Positions 1 to 7,578 of a stretch of 46,580 nucleotides of DNA are shown in pieces. Positions within the stretch are counted from its first letter, which is position 1. Every line of letters starts with the position of its first letter. The notes beneath the pieces are model-generated. The model had not been told where the DNA came from and searched no databases. It saw nothing but the letters and a program-made list of their open reading frames with translations. The position numbers were made by a program, and so were the translations under genes. Location of the stretch: positions 1 through 46,580 of the IMG/VR virus record IMGVR_UViG_3300043119_000065; one strand, given 5' to 3'. This stretch comes from a virus.

Positions 1-127
1 GCTATCGTATCTCAATCTTATGCAGAAGACATCGAACACTATAATGATGCTATGGAACGTATGCGATGGAAGTTTCGACACAATAAACGTAAAAGTCCAT
101 ACTATATTGGATTTGAAGGAAACCATG
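1..127. repeat. 127-bp terminal direct repeat (left copy)
   Basis: Bases 1-127 match 46454-46580 exactly, and the reading frame of the metallophosphoesterase continues through the join. The length 127 equals a common maximum assembly k-mer, so this is most simply the overlap left when a circular or circularly permuted genome was assembled, not a biological terminal repeat. Confidence 0.95.
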
Positions 128-606
128 AGAACCGTATCAAAAAAGCCATTGCTGTTGACCCACGACTAGAAGGTTCTAAATATGGTATCTCGTTCAGTCA
201 TCTGCAAACTGACCATTGGTTTGATGACTATCACGAATACCACAATTCGGCACCATCCATTGCTGATTACGATGGTATCTCTTACGCCCACTACTTTAGT
301 TCTGGGAACTACGGAACTGCTACCTCTGGAAAACACCATGCCTATAGTGTGATCAGTAATCGTAATCATAGTTCTACTTGTGGTCACAGTCATAAGCGCA
401 GCCTGTACTTCAAAGACTCTGCCCATCCTCGACCTATCATTGGTCTTGTGGCTGGGTGTTTTAAGGGCGCGGAAGAAGGATGGGCTGGTCAGGCGAATCT
501 TGAATGGGCTAAAGGCATCTTTGTGAAGCGTGAAGTTGAGAATGGTGTCTATGAACCCCAGTGGATTAGTCTTGAGGCACTAGGGCGACAGTATGGGAAA
601 ACGTAG
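1..606 (+). CDS. Metallophosphoesterase, C-terminal part (continues from 46277)
   Basis: This is the larger part of a 260-residue calcineurin-like phosphoesterase whose first 59 codons lie at 46277-46453. Metal-binding motifs are visible in order: a GD pair in the part at the far end of the window, then GNHE (in EGNHENR) and GHSH here. These are the usual dimetal ligands of the family, which hydrolyses phosphomono- or diesters; the phage substrate is unknown. The stop overlaps the start of the methyltransferase gene. It belongs to the rightward replication and nucleotide operon. Confidence 0.85.
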   Translation, partial: AIVSQSYAEDIEHYNDAMERMRWKFRHNKRKSPYYIGFEGNHENRIKKAIAVDPRLEGSKYGISFSHLQTDHWFDDYHEYHNSAPSIADYDGISYAHYFSSGNYGTATSGKHHAYSVISNRNHSSTCGHSHKRSLYFKDSAHPRPIIGLVAGCFKGAEEGWAGQANLEWAKGIFVKREVENGVYEPQWISLEALGRQYGKT

Positions 607-1132
607 TAACTTCGAGAGGGTTGAACGGGACTACTACCCAACACCAATCGAAGCAGTTATGCCACTAATCGACCATCTTCCGTATACATTTGATTATGTA
701 GAACCTTGTGCGGGGGATGGTCGTCTAGTTAAACATATCTGGGATTTGACAGAAGGTCATGGAGAATGCCTGTATCAGTCTGATATTGAACCACAAGGGT
801 CTGGTATCTACAAGGCTGATGCTTTAACCCTTGACTTTGGTGGCTACGGTGTTGTAGATATGTGTATCACTAACCCACCTTGGGAGAGAGACTTCTTGCA
901 CCACTTCATTGACCACTGGATTGATATATGCCCGACTTGGTTGTTGTTTGATGCTGACTGGATGCACACCAAGCAATCTGCTGTTTACATGACTTATTGT
1001 GCTAAGGTAGTCTCTATTGGTAGGGTTAAGTGGATTGAAGGTAGTAAGGGAACAGGTAAAGATAACTGCTGCTGGTATTTGTTTGATGCACACAAGAAAG
1101 GGCAGACAGAGTTTTATGGAAGATCAGTCTAA
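593..1132 (+). CDS. DNA adenine methyltransferase-like protein
   Basis: The 179-residue protein has a YPTP motif near residue 16, an EPCAGDG SAM-binding loop near residues 38-44 and a catalytic NPPW motif near residue 94. This order is typical of small amino-methyltransferases (N6-adenine type) found in phages. No target-recognition domain is obvious. The start overlaps the preceding gene by 14 bases. A likely role is protecting phage DNA from restriction or marking it; the recognition site cannot be read from the sequence. Confidence 0.8.
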   Translation: MGKRSNFERVERDYYPTPIEAVMPLIDHLPYTFDYVEPCAGDGRLVKHIWDLTEGHGECLYQSDIEPQGSGIYKADALTLDFGGYGVVDMCITNPPWERDFLHHFIDHWIDICPTWLLFDADWMHTKQSAVYMTYCAKVVSIGRVKWIEGSKGTGKDNCCWYLFDAHKKGQTEFYGRSV

Positions 1133-1180
1133 TGTCTGCATCAAATGTTTATCTGCTGCACACAACAGGAGAACTGTCAG

Positions 1181-1603
1181 TTGATTACTGCTAAAGACAT
1201 CGAAGACATGGACGACAACAATATCATGTGGCAATACTATAATCAGCCAACAAAAGAGAAGGAAGAACAAGTGTCAGTTATGGAAATGGTGAAAGAGTTT
1301 AGTAAAGTTCTGGATCAGAAGCCTGATTATTATCTTTATCAAAAGCTGATTTCAGAAGAATACCAAGAGTGGACAGAAACTGCCTATGGTGAAGATGAAC
1401 TTAAAGAACTTGCTGATCTGGTCTATGTAATCTATGGTTATGCTAATGCCAGACGTTATGACCTTGATGAAGCCCTTCGTCGTGTCCATGTCAATAATCT
1501 TGGTCGTTGTATTCAACCTGATGGCACTATCCATCGTCGGGAAGATGGTAAGATTATCAAGAACAAAGACTATCCTAAAGTGAAACTGGATGATATTGTA
1601 TGA
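1181..1603 (+). CDS. MazG-like nucleotide pyrophosphohydrolase
   Basis: The 140-residue protein carries a helical acidic pattern EEYQEWxE followed by ELADLVYVIYGYA, matching the metal-binding ExxE...ExxD arrangement of MazG-like and dUTPase-like pyrophosphohydrolases. These hydrolyse (d)NTPs to NMP and pyrophosphate. I chose the TTG at 1181 because AGGAGA at 1167-1172 lies 8 bases upstream; an in-frame ATG at 1145 has no ribosome site, and ATGs at 1208 and 1226 are later options. The stop overlaps the next gene. Confidence 0.7.
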   Translation: MITAKDIEDMDDNNIMWQYYNQPTKEKEEQVSVMEMVKEFSKVLDQKPDYYLYQKLISEEYQEWTETAYGEDELKELADLVYVIYGYANARRYDLDEALRRVHVNNLGRCIQPDGTIHRREDGKIIKNKDYPKVKLDDIV

Positions 1604-1809
1604 AAAAACTTCTTAATCAAAGTTGGGTAATCCGTTGGCTACGCTATGTGAAGACTTGGCGTAAACATCGTGCAGTTATCAAAGAACTGAATGCTATGGA
1701 CGACAAAACACTACGAGATATTGGTATCAGTCGCTGTGATATTGATATGCTGATCTGGCTGGAACACGATTTGGAAAAACGAGGAAAGAAAAAGAATGAA
1801 CAACAATAA
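1600..1809 (+). CDS. DUF1127 (YjiS-like) small protein
   Basis: This is a basic 69-residue protein. Residues 28-50 contain the DUF1127 core, with LNAMDDKTLRDIGISRCDID. In Alphaproteobacteria such proteins are often linked to RNA turnover or phosphate and carbon metabolism; a role in phage is not established. The gene overlaps both neighbours (stop-start overlap with the MazG-like gene, 14 bases with the RNR gene), so it is translated as part of the same operon. It is a host-like gene and supports an alphaproteobacterial host. Confidence 0.8.
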   Translation: MKKLLNQSWVIRWLRYVKTWRKHRAVIKELNAMDDKTLRDIGISRCDIDMLIWLEHDLEKRGKKKNEQQ

Positions 1810-2819
1810 CTATTTGCCAACTGACTACCAGTCCTTCATTGCAACTTCTCGTTATGCTCGTTGGATTGAGGAAGAAGGTCGTCGTGAGAATTGGGGAGAG
1901 ACTGTCGCACGTTACATCAAGAATGTGGTTGCCCCAGCTATTGAAAAAGCCCAAGTAGATAATCAAGACAACCCTGACTACTCTTGGCTTTTGCCTGAGA
2001 CAGAAGGGGAGATTGAAGCTGCTATCCTTAGCCTAGACGTTATGCCATCTATGCGGGCTGTAATGACTGCTGGTCCTGCCTTAGAGCGTGACAATACTGC
2101 TGGCTACAATTGCTCCTATATGCCTGTAGACGACCCCAAGTCCTTTGACGAGGCTATGTTCATCTTGCTCTGTGGCACTGGTGTAGGCTTCTCTGTAGAG
2201 CGTCAGTTCATCAGTAAGCTGCCAGACATTCCTGAGAATATGTTTATGTCTGAGACTGTCGTAGTAGTCAAGGATAGCAAAGAAGGTTGGGCTAAGGCTC
2301 TGCGTCAAGTGATTGCTTTGCTTTACTCTGGTGAAATCCCTAAGTGGGATGTATCTCTGGTTCGTCCTGCTGGTGCTAAGTTGAAGACCTTCGGTGGTCG
2401 TGCATCAGGTCCAGCACCACTGATTGACTTGTTTAACTTTGTTATCAATACCTTTATTACTGCTAAGGGTCGTAAGCTGTCTTCTCTTGAATGTCACGAC
2501 ATTATGTGTAAGATTGGTGAAGTTGTTGTAGTTGGTGGTGTTCGTCGTTCAGCTATGATTTCTCTATCTAACCTGTCAGATGATCGTATGCGCTATGCTA
2601 AGTCTGGCAACTGGTGGGAGAACAACCCTCAACGTGGTTTGGCTAATAACTCTGTAAGCTATACTGAGAAACCAGATGCTGTTAGCTTCATGCGTGAATG
2701 GATGGCTCTAGTAGAATCTGGTTCTGGTGAGCGTGGCATCTTCAATCGTCAGGCATCTAAGAAGCAAGCAGCTAAGAACGGTCGTCGCAAGACTGATTAT
2801 GACTTTGGTACTAATCCGT
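1796..2819 (+). CDS. nrdJ: Class II ribonucleotide reductase, exon 1
   Basis: This is the 5' exon of an adenosylcobalamin-dependent ribonucleotide reductase, which makes deoxyribonucleotides for phage replication. It encodes residues 1-341 plus the first base of codon 342. The NCSYM motif supplies Cys106, one of the redox cysteines, and CGTGVGFSVE follows. The apparent stop TAA at 2819-2821 is an artefact of reading into the intron. Joining T2819 to G3595 restores the active-site motif NPCSE. The spliced gene has 652 codons including the stop (651 residues), close to single-chain RTPR-like enzymes. Confidence 0.9.
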
Positions 2820-3594
2820 AAGCGTCTATGTGCGGATTGAAAACCCCTTCTGATTGACTTGGAAGTCTGTAGCAAGACGACAGGGCGCAAGCGTAATGGT
2901 AGCGTGAGAGACTAAGCGAAGGGGACACTATGATGATTGTCTATTGGATCAGAGAAAAAGAACACTCAGACCTCTACACACAAGGTTACATTGGTATTAC
3001 CAAGAAAGCCTTAAAAGAGAGAGTTCGGGAACACAAGAAGAATAAAGGCAACAGTATTGTAGCTGGAAAACTTCGTAATCATACGGACCTTATTTGGTCT
3101 GTAATCCATGAGGTGTCTTCTTTACAAGAAGCCCTTGCCCTAGAAGCAAACTATCGACCAACGCAAAACATTGGTTGGAATTTACAAAAGGGTGGAGAGA
3201 TTGGTGTTGAGCCTGAGTGGTATGCTGATCGAACTAACAGTCTAAGACACAGCAAGAAAACGTCAGAGGGAACTCTACGTGGGATTGCCACCAAAGATAC
3301 TAAGGAAGCCCGTTCTGAAAGGGCCAAACTTAACCACAAGAATAATCCTGAAAGCTACAAGGATATTGTCAAAGGGGAAAAGAACCCCAAAGCAATCCTT
3401 AGCGAAGCAGATGTGGTTAAGATAAAGTATGAACTGTTTGACAAGGGGTTAAAGAACCCAGAGATTGCAGTTATGTTTGGTGTAAAGCCATATGTTATCA
3501 GCTTCATTAGAACTGGTAAGAATTGGAAAGACGTGTAGTGTATGCGATAGTCCAGCGCACGAGTGGGTATGCTAATGTAACCCCACAGTGTGAG
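2820..3594 (+). ncRNA. Group I self-splicing intron in nrdJ
   Basis: The core pairings are visible. P1 is exon AATCCGT (2813-2819) with internal guide GCGGATT (2832-2838), including the conserved U-G wobble at the 5' splice site. P3 is CCCCTTC (2844-2850) with GAAGGGG (2918-2924). P7 is GACTA (2910-2914) with TAGTC (3548-3552). The intron ends in G3594 (omega G). Strand order P3, P7, P3', long P8 loop, P7' is that of a group I intron, and the endonuclease gene fills the P8 loop. Splicing restores the RNR frame exactly. Confidence 0.93.
2930..3538 (+). CDS. GIY-YIG homing endonuclease, intron-encoded
   Basis: The 202-residue protein has an N-terminal GIY-YIG nuclease domain: VYWIR replaces the GIY strand, YIGIT is the YIG strand, and LKERVREHKK carries the catalytic Arg region. 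A glutamate in LEANYRP near residue 72 may be the metal ligand. Residues 153-202 form a helix-turn-helix DNA-binding tail of the kind common in phage homing enzymes. It sits in the P8 loop of the group I intron and presumably cuts intronless nrdJ alleles at NPCSE to spread the element. Confidence 0.88.
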   Translation: MMIVYWIREKEHSDLYTQGYIGITKKALKERVREHKKNKGNSIVAGKLRNHTDLIWSVIHEVSSLQEALALEANYRPTQNIGWNLQKGGEIGVEPEWYADRTNSLRHSKKTSEGTLRGIATKDTKEARSERAKLNHKNNPESYKDIVKGEKNPKAILSEADVVKIKYELFDKGLKNPEIAVMFGVKPYVISFIRTGKNWKDV

Positions 3595-4526
3595 GCAGTG
3601 AAATTATTCTTCGACCATACCAATTTTGCAACCTAACCGAGTGTGTTGTTCGTGCAACAGACACCTTAAAAGATTTAGAAAGGAAAGTTCGTCTAGCTAC
3701 CATCTTGGGTACGATCCAGTCAACCTACACCAAGTTCCCTTACTTGCGTAAGATTTGGCAAACCAACACAGAAGAAGAACGCTTGTTGGGTGTCTCACTG
3801 ACGGGGATTATGGACAACCCCCTGATGACAACAAAGAATGCTGGCCTCTCTCAAACATTGGAGCATCTAAAGAATGTTGCTATTACTACAAACGCTGAGT
3901 GGGCTGAACGTCTTGGCATCCCTGTTGCTGCTGCGATTACTTGTGTCAAACCTTCTGGGACAGTCAGTCAGTTGGTTGATAGTGCTTCTGGTATCCATGC
4001 ACGTCATAGTCAGTATTATATCCGCACTGTTCGTGGTGACAATAAAGACCCTCTGACGCAGTTTATGAAGGACCAAGGTATTCCATCTGAGCCTGATGTG
4101 ATGAAGCCTACACAGACTACCGTGTTCAGCTTCCCTATGAAGGCACCAGAGGGGGCAGTAGTAACGGCTGACCTAAGTGCTATCGACCAGCTAGAGATGT
4201 GGCTGGCCTATCAGCGTCATTGGTGTGAGCATAAGCCTTCTGTCACTATCAACGTCAAGAAGGATGAATGGTTTGAGGTAGGTGCTTTCGTCTATAAGCA
4301 CTTTGATGAAATGTCAGGTGTGTCGTTCTTGCCATACAATGAACACACTTATCAGCAAGCCCCCTACCAAGAGATTGGTAAAACAGACTATGAAACTTTG
4401 TTGTCTGTAATGCCAGAATCTATTGACTGGGCCAAACTTTCAGAGTATGAAGGTGAGGACAATACGTCAGGATCACAGACACTAAGTTGCGTCTCTGGTT
4501 CTTGTGAGATTGTTGACTTGACCTAA
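3595..4526 (+). CDS. nrdJ: Class II ribonucleotide reductase, exon 2
   Basis: This is the 3' exon. It starts with GC AGT GAA, so the junction codon is TGC for catalytic Cys342, followed by SEIILRPYQFCNL with Cys353 as the likely partner of Cys106. The C-terminal tail has CVSGSC (Cys640 and Cys645), the shuttle pair that is re-reduced by thioredoxin or glutaredoxin. Internal ATGs such as 3705 are not the true start. A hairpin terminator follows the stop, and a glutaredoxin gene lies about 330 bases downstream. Confidence 0.9.
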
Positions 4527-4537
4527 TTGTTACAAAC

Positions 4538-4566
4538 CCTAGGACAGGATTAGTTTTTGTCCTAGG
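4538..4566 (+). terminator. Hairpin terminator after nrdJ
   Basis: CCTAGGACA (4538-4546) pairs with TGTCCTAGG (4558-4566) across an 11-base loop and is followed by TTTC. A run of A precedes the stem, so it can act on either strand. The weak T tract suggests partial read-through into the tRNA and glutaredoxin genes. Confidence 0.65.
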
Positions 4567-4754
4567 TTTCATATCAAAGACAGATAGAAAGTAAAGAATA
4601 AGCGTCTAACCGAGGGCTGACTATTTGGTCCTAAACTGTGGATGTCTACACAGTGAGTGGAGTTGATCGCCCACAAGGGAATTAGGGATGGGTCACTGGC
4701 GTAATGAGCCTCTGGCCTAGGGTTATAGCGCCCCTTGTCCTGCTAGTAAAGATA
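4567..4754 (+). other. Structured non-coding segment upstream of tRNA-Arg
   Basis: No open frame is convincing here. Several complementary segments are visible: ACTGTG 4635-4640 with CACAGT 4649-4654, GTGG 4657-4660 with CCAC 4671-4674, CCTAA 4630-4634 enclosing both with TTAGG 4682-4686, and CAAGGG 4674-4679 with CCCTTG 4732-4737, which would form a pseudoknot. This may be an RNA or part of the tRNA precursor. I do not recognise a known family. Confidence 0.35.
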
Positions 4755-4831
4755 CTACTCATAGCTTAACTGGATAGAGCAAGAGATTTCTAATCTCTAG
4801 GTTCGGGGTCCGAGTCCCCGTGAGTAGACCA
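4755..4831 (+). tRNA. tRNA-Arg (anticodon TCT)
   Basis: The cloverleaf is complete. The acceptor stem is CTACTCA with TGAGTAG (7 bp). The D arm is GCTT...GAGC. The anticodon stem AGAGA/TCTCT encloses loop TTTCTAA with anticodon TCT. The T arm CGGGG/CCCCG closes TCCGAGT. The 3' CCA is encoded. It reads AGA, a codon used by this AT-leaning phage and usually rare in GC-rich alphaproteobacterial hosts. Confidence 0.95.
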
Positions 4832-4857
4832 ATTATATACAAGGGAAACTAAAGGGT

Positions 4858-5088
4858 ATGTACACAATTATTGGTCGTCCTAATTGCAAATGGTGTGATA
4901 AAGCAAAGGACTTGCTCTTTAATAAAGGAGAAGAATACAAATATTTAGACCTCGATACTAATAGGTGGCTTGTAAACCTTATGGCAAACTCTGGGTTTAC
5001 CACAGTCCCTTTGATTTTTGATAAAAGTAATCGGCCAATCGGCGGATACACAGCACTAGAAGAATTGTTCAAAGAAGGTCCGCTATGA
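4858..5088 (+). CDS. Glutaredoxin
   Basis: This is a 76-residue glutaredoxin or NrdH-like redoxin. The active-site dithiol is CKWC (Cys10 and Cys13), the cis-proline is in TTVP near residue 50, and GGYTAL near residue 62 is the glutathione- or target-binding turn. It most likely re-reduces the C-terminal CVSGSC pair of the nearby RNR. The gene overlaps phoH by four bases (ATGA), so the two are translationally coupled. Confidence 0.9.
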   Translation: MYTIIGRPNCKWCDKAKDLLFNKGEEYKYLDLDTNRWLVNLMANSGFTTVPLIFDKSNRPIGGYTALEELFKEGPL

Positions 5089-5795
5089 TCCCTGATGATG
5101 AAGGCCAAGGTTCTCGTAAGTCTAAGCGTGTCACTAAGTATAAGAACGCTGATGTTAAAACTGTTTCAGGTCTTGTCCCTCGAACAGAGAAACAGAAAGA
5201 GTTCCTAGATGCCCTAAAGACTAGTAGTCAAGTCTTTGTATTGGGGCCAGCAGGAACTGGCAAGACTTACGTTACAGCGACATATGCTGCTGATCTTTAT
5301 ACTCTTAAGAAGATCGACAAGATTGTGATTACCCGACCACATATCGCTGTAGGGAAGGACTTGGGGTTCCTTAAGGGCGACCTAGAGGAAAAGACTAAGC
5401 CTTGGGCCTTGCCTGTCCTAGACGTGCTAGAGAAGCATCTGGGAAAGGGTGCTGTAGATACTGCCATTAAGTCTGGCAACATTGAAATGGCCCCTCTAGC
5501 CTTGATGCGGGGACGTTCTTTTGATAATGCCTTTATCATTGTTGATGAAACTCAGAACATTACTACCCATGAATTGAAAATGCTATTGACACGGGTAGGA
5601 GAAAACTCTACTATCGTTCTCAATGGGGATGTGCAACAATCTGATCTTAAAGAAGCTGATGGCTTATCTAGAGTTATCCACTTGGCTAAGAAGCATCTGT
5701 TGCCTATTCCTATTATTGAGTTTGGACTTGAGGATATTGTTCGCAGCGACATTTGCGCACAGTGGGCTAGAATCTTTCATATGGAGAAACTATAA
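5085..5795 (+). CDS. phoH: PhoH-like ATPase
   Basis: The 236-residue P-loop protein has Walker A GPAGTGKT at residues 54-61, a Walker B IIVDETQN near residue 152 and a sensor NGDVQQSD near residue 180. This is the layout of PhoH-like ATPases, which are very common in marine phages. Their function in infection is not settled; RNA helicase or nuclease-linked roles have been proposed. The start overlaps the glutaredoxin stop. Confidence 0.88.
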   Translation: MIPDDEGQGSRKSKRVTKYKNADVKTVSGLVPRTEKQKEFLDALKTSSQVFVLGPAGTGKTYVTATYAADLYTLKKIDKIVITRPHIAVGKDLGFLKGDLEEKTKPWALPVLDVLEKHLGKGAVDTAIKSGNIEMAPLALMRGRSFDNAFIIVDETQNITTHELKMLLTRVGENSTIVLNGDVQQSDLKEADGLSRVIHLAKKHLLPIPIIEFGLEDIVRSDICAQWARIFHMEKL

Positions 5796-5796
5796 T

Positions 5797-6282
5797 ATGG
5801 CTAAACGGAAACTTGGTGAAACTCTTAAAGATTTTGATGAACAGGCTTGGAGAAAAGTTGATATTTATCTCCCAGATTTGGTTAAGGTGATTGAAGAAAA
5901 GTCCCCTGAAGACCTTGACAGCACTTTTGTTTTTAGTGAAACACCAGAAGGTATTGATTTTTGGTGGGGTATGCTTGATAACAATGTTCCTTTGGACTTG
6001 CCTCGACTAAAGAAAGTCTATAAGGTTGTCACTGGGAATGACTACGATGATGCAACAAAAAGTAAGGATGCTGTAAATAGTCCACCCCACTATGGTCAAG
6101 GCACCATCGAATGTATCGAATACATTGAAGACTTCCTTACTAAAGAAGAATATATCGGATACCTTCGTGGTAACATCGCTAAGTATCTGCATCGCTGGCG
6201 TTGGAAAGGTAAACCCAACGAAGACTTGGATAAAGCGGCTTGGTATCTAGACCGCCTTCAAGGGGTTGTAAAAGATGATTGA
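5797..6282 (+). CDS. DUF3310 protein (T7 gp1.7-like domain)
   Basis: Residues from about 90 onward form the DUF3310 domain: VNSPPHYGQGTIECIEYIED, then a YLRGNIAKYLHRWRWKGKP block and DLDKAAWYLDRL. In T7 this domain belongs to gp1.7, a nucleotide kinase. The N-terminal 80 residues are not recognised. The ATG at 5797 follows the PhoH stop directly; the upstream in-frame extension to 5623 lies inside phoH and is rejected. A role in nucleotide supply fits the neighbours. Confidence 0.75.
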   Translation: MAKRKLGETLKDFDEQAWRKVDIYLPDLVKVIEEKSPEDLDSTFVFSETPEGIDFWWGMLDNNVPLDLPRLKKVYKVVTGNDYDDATKSKDAVNSPPHYGQGTIECIEYIEDFLTKEEYIGYLRGNIAKYLHRWRWKGKPNEDLDKAAWYLDRLQGVVKDD

Positions 6283-6427
6283 GATTTGGTATGTAGCTGT
6301 AATCGTCCAGCTTGTTGTTTCCCTCTATCTATGTTGGAAAGTAGCAAGTCTGACCCAAGAGGTTGACGACACTCAGGTTGTAGTAGGCTCAATCCTATAT
6401 GACCTAGATAAAGACCCCCAGAAATAA
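6275..6427 (+). CDS. Small single-span membrane protein
   Basis: This 50-residue frame has a hydrophobic segment at about residues 4-22 (WYVAVIVQLVVSLYLCW) and an acidic tail. It overlaps the preceding gene by eight bases, consistent with coupling, and ends a few bases before the central terminator. The product is unknown. Confidence 0.6.
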   Translation: MIEIWYVAVIVQLVVSLYLCWKVASLTQEVDDTQVVVGSILYDLDKDPQK

Positions 6428-6431
6428 ATGA

Positions 6432-6469
6432 AGCCGCAGGTATCCACTCAAGGACGCCTGCGGCTTTTT
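6432..6469. terminator. Hairpin terminator between convergent arms
   Basis: AGCCGCAGG (6432-6440) pairs perfectly with CCTGCGGCT (6457-6465), followed by TTTTTC. It closes the rightward replication and nucleotide arm. Read leftward, the stem is followed by TTCATTTATTT, so it may also end the late transcript. Confidence 0.9.
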
Positions 6470-6868
6470 CTATTTAACTTTACGCTTAAAGAGACTTAGT
6501 ATCCATCTGCCAATCTCATTAGGTGATGGGAGTAACCACCCAAGGATAAGCAGCAGGATCATCCAAGGTTCTGTGTTACTAACCTCAACAGTCCCTACAC
6601 TCTCAGCCTTGACCTTAGTAGTGTCACTAGACTGAACAAGGTCACGACTGATGACAGGTGCTTCTACTCTTTGTTCAACATTATTCGTGGTTCCTATCGT
6701 CTGGGAGACGGTTTTCCCCACTTGGGTATTCGCTGCTATCTTGGGTCCGCCCCCCATTAGAAACCCCGTCAAACCGCTGCTGCAACTGCTTAGAGTAAGC
6801 ATCAAGACCAAAGGCAGCACCAAGGAACGCAAAGATCGGCCAGATAATGACTTCAACGACAGAGACAT
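6470..6868 (-). CDS. Unimolecular spanin (u-spanin) candidate
   Basis: The 132-residue protein has an N-terminal lipoprotein signal ending in a lipobox (LTLSSC, cysteine near residue 29), a periplasmic stretch rich in Val, Thr and Ser, and a C-terminal transmembrane segment (WMILLLILGWLL near residues 102-113) with a basic end. Both membranes would be linked by one protein, as in T1 gp11, which is almost the same length. It would fuse inner and outer membranes in the last step of lysis. GAGGTGA lies before the ATG. It overlaps the holin gene by 188 bases in another frame. Confidence 0.75.
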   Translation of the reverse strand: MSLSLKSLSGRSLRSLVLPLVLMLTLSSCSSGLTGFLMGGGPKIAANTQVGKTVSQTIGTTNNVEQRVEAPVISRDLVQSSDTTKVKAESVGTVEVSNTEPWMILLLILGWLLPSPNEIGRWILSLFKRKVK

Positions 6869-6947
6869 CTTTCACCTCTACTACATAAGCAAGCCATAGT
6901 AATAGGGCTACAGCTATTTCCCTTTTGAAAGTCTTCTTGATAGGCAC
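6681..6947 (-). CDS. Holin-like membrane protein
   Basis: The 88-residue protein has two hydrophobic segments (about residues 11-24 and 31-47), the second ending in FGLDAYSKQL, a pattern I associate with phage holins, and a polar charged tail. It lies between the XhlA-like gene and the spanin, the usual place for a holin. Its 3' half is read in a different frame by the spanin gene. The polar C-terminal half could be a by-product of that overlap. Confidence 0.7.
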   Translation of the reverse strand: MPIKKTFKREIAVALLLWLAYVVEVKDVSVVEVIIWPIFAFLGAAFGLDAYSKQLQQRFDGVSNGGRTQDSSEYPSGENRLPDDRNHE

Positions 6948-6956
6948 AGATTATCC

Positions 6957-7193
6957 TTACTTGATTAGACCGCCGCTGATAACCCATCCTAGGATAGCAG
7001 AGATAATCCCACCAACAACAAATAAGATTGACTTGTCCCTAAGTTCTGCCCTACGCTTTTCAGCTAGGCTCATACTCTCTACTGTCTTATTCAGAACAAC
7101 AATAGTCAGGTTCAATTCATTGATTGTCGCACAAAGTCTAGAGATTTCTTCTTCTAGCTTCTCAATGCGCCTGAGAGTATCTTCCTCACTCAT
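6957..7193 (-). CDS. XhlA-like holin-associated protein
   Basis: This 78-residue protein has an N-terminal coiled coil (residues 5-45, heptads of Leu and Ile such as IEKLEEEISRL) and one C-terminal transmembrane span (ILFVVGGIISAILGWVI). This matches haemolysin XhlA-type cell-surface proteins that act with holins. It overlaps the endolysin stop by four bases. Confidence 0.65.
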   Translation of the reverse strand: MSEEDTLRRIEKLEEEISRLCATINELNLTIVVLNKTVESMSLAEKRRAELRDKSILFVVGGIISAILGWVISGGLIK

Positions 7194-7573
7194 GCTGGAT
7201 ATTCCTTGTGGGGGAGTTGGAAGTGTGGCATATCGACAAAGGTAGTCCAGTCACCACCCCAGTCTAGGGGAATCTTAAGGTCTTTAGCAGCCTTCTTCAT
7301 AGCTGTAGCAATGGCCTCAAACTTGTCTTTGTCGTTCCAATCAACAGGACTAGGGCAGATGTCTACAGCATGACCAGTCAGATGACGGGAGTTCATAGTC
7401 TTAGACTTACCAGCCTTGACAAGTTCTCTTTGACGGTTAATATTACGGATACCCTCAATCACAACAAAGTCTTGCTTAGTGATCTTAATAGCTGCTTGGA
7501 CAACAGCAACTAGGTCTGGGTGGACCCCCGATAGGTTCTGTAGGCTTCTGGTGTTTAGTTTATATTGGGTCAT
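7190..7573 (-). CDS. Endolysin, M15 family L-Ala-D-Glu type peptidase
   Basis: The 127-residue enzyme has the M15 zinc motif SRHLTGHAVD (His64 and Asp71) and the downstream MPHF motif (His117, with Asp114 as probable catalytic base). It resembles phage T5 Lys and other VanY-like peptidases that cut the peptide stem of peptidoglycan. No signal peptide is present, so release depends on the holin encoded just downstream in the same leftward cassette. Confidence 0.9.
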   Translation of the reverse strand: MTQYKLNTRSLQNLSGVHPDLVAVVQAAIKITKQDFVVIEGIRNINRQRELVKAGKSKTMNSRHLTGHAVDICPSPVDWNDKDKFEAIATAMKKAAKDLKIPLDWGGDWTTFVDMPHFQLPHKEYPA

Positions 7574-7578
7574 GTGTG

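Noticed and set aside
1132-1194. 20-codon frame overlapping the methyltransferase stop (TAATG)
   Set aside because: The start overlap is suggestive but the peptide is short and overlaps the preferred start of the MazG-like gene; not enough support.
3705-4526. Separate RNR gene starting at ATG 3705
   Set aside because: The coding sequence continues upstream to 3595 and joins exon 1 in frame after intron removal.
4567-4754. Cobalamin riboswitch linked to the B12-dependent RNR
   Set aside because: It is downstream of the RNR gene and lacks a recognisable B12 box; only a loose GTCACTG resemblance was seen.
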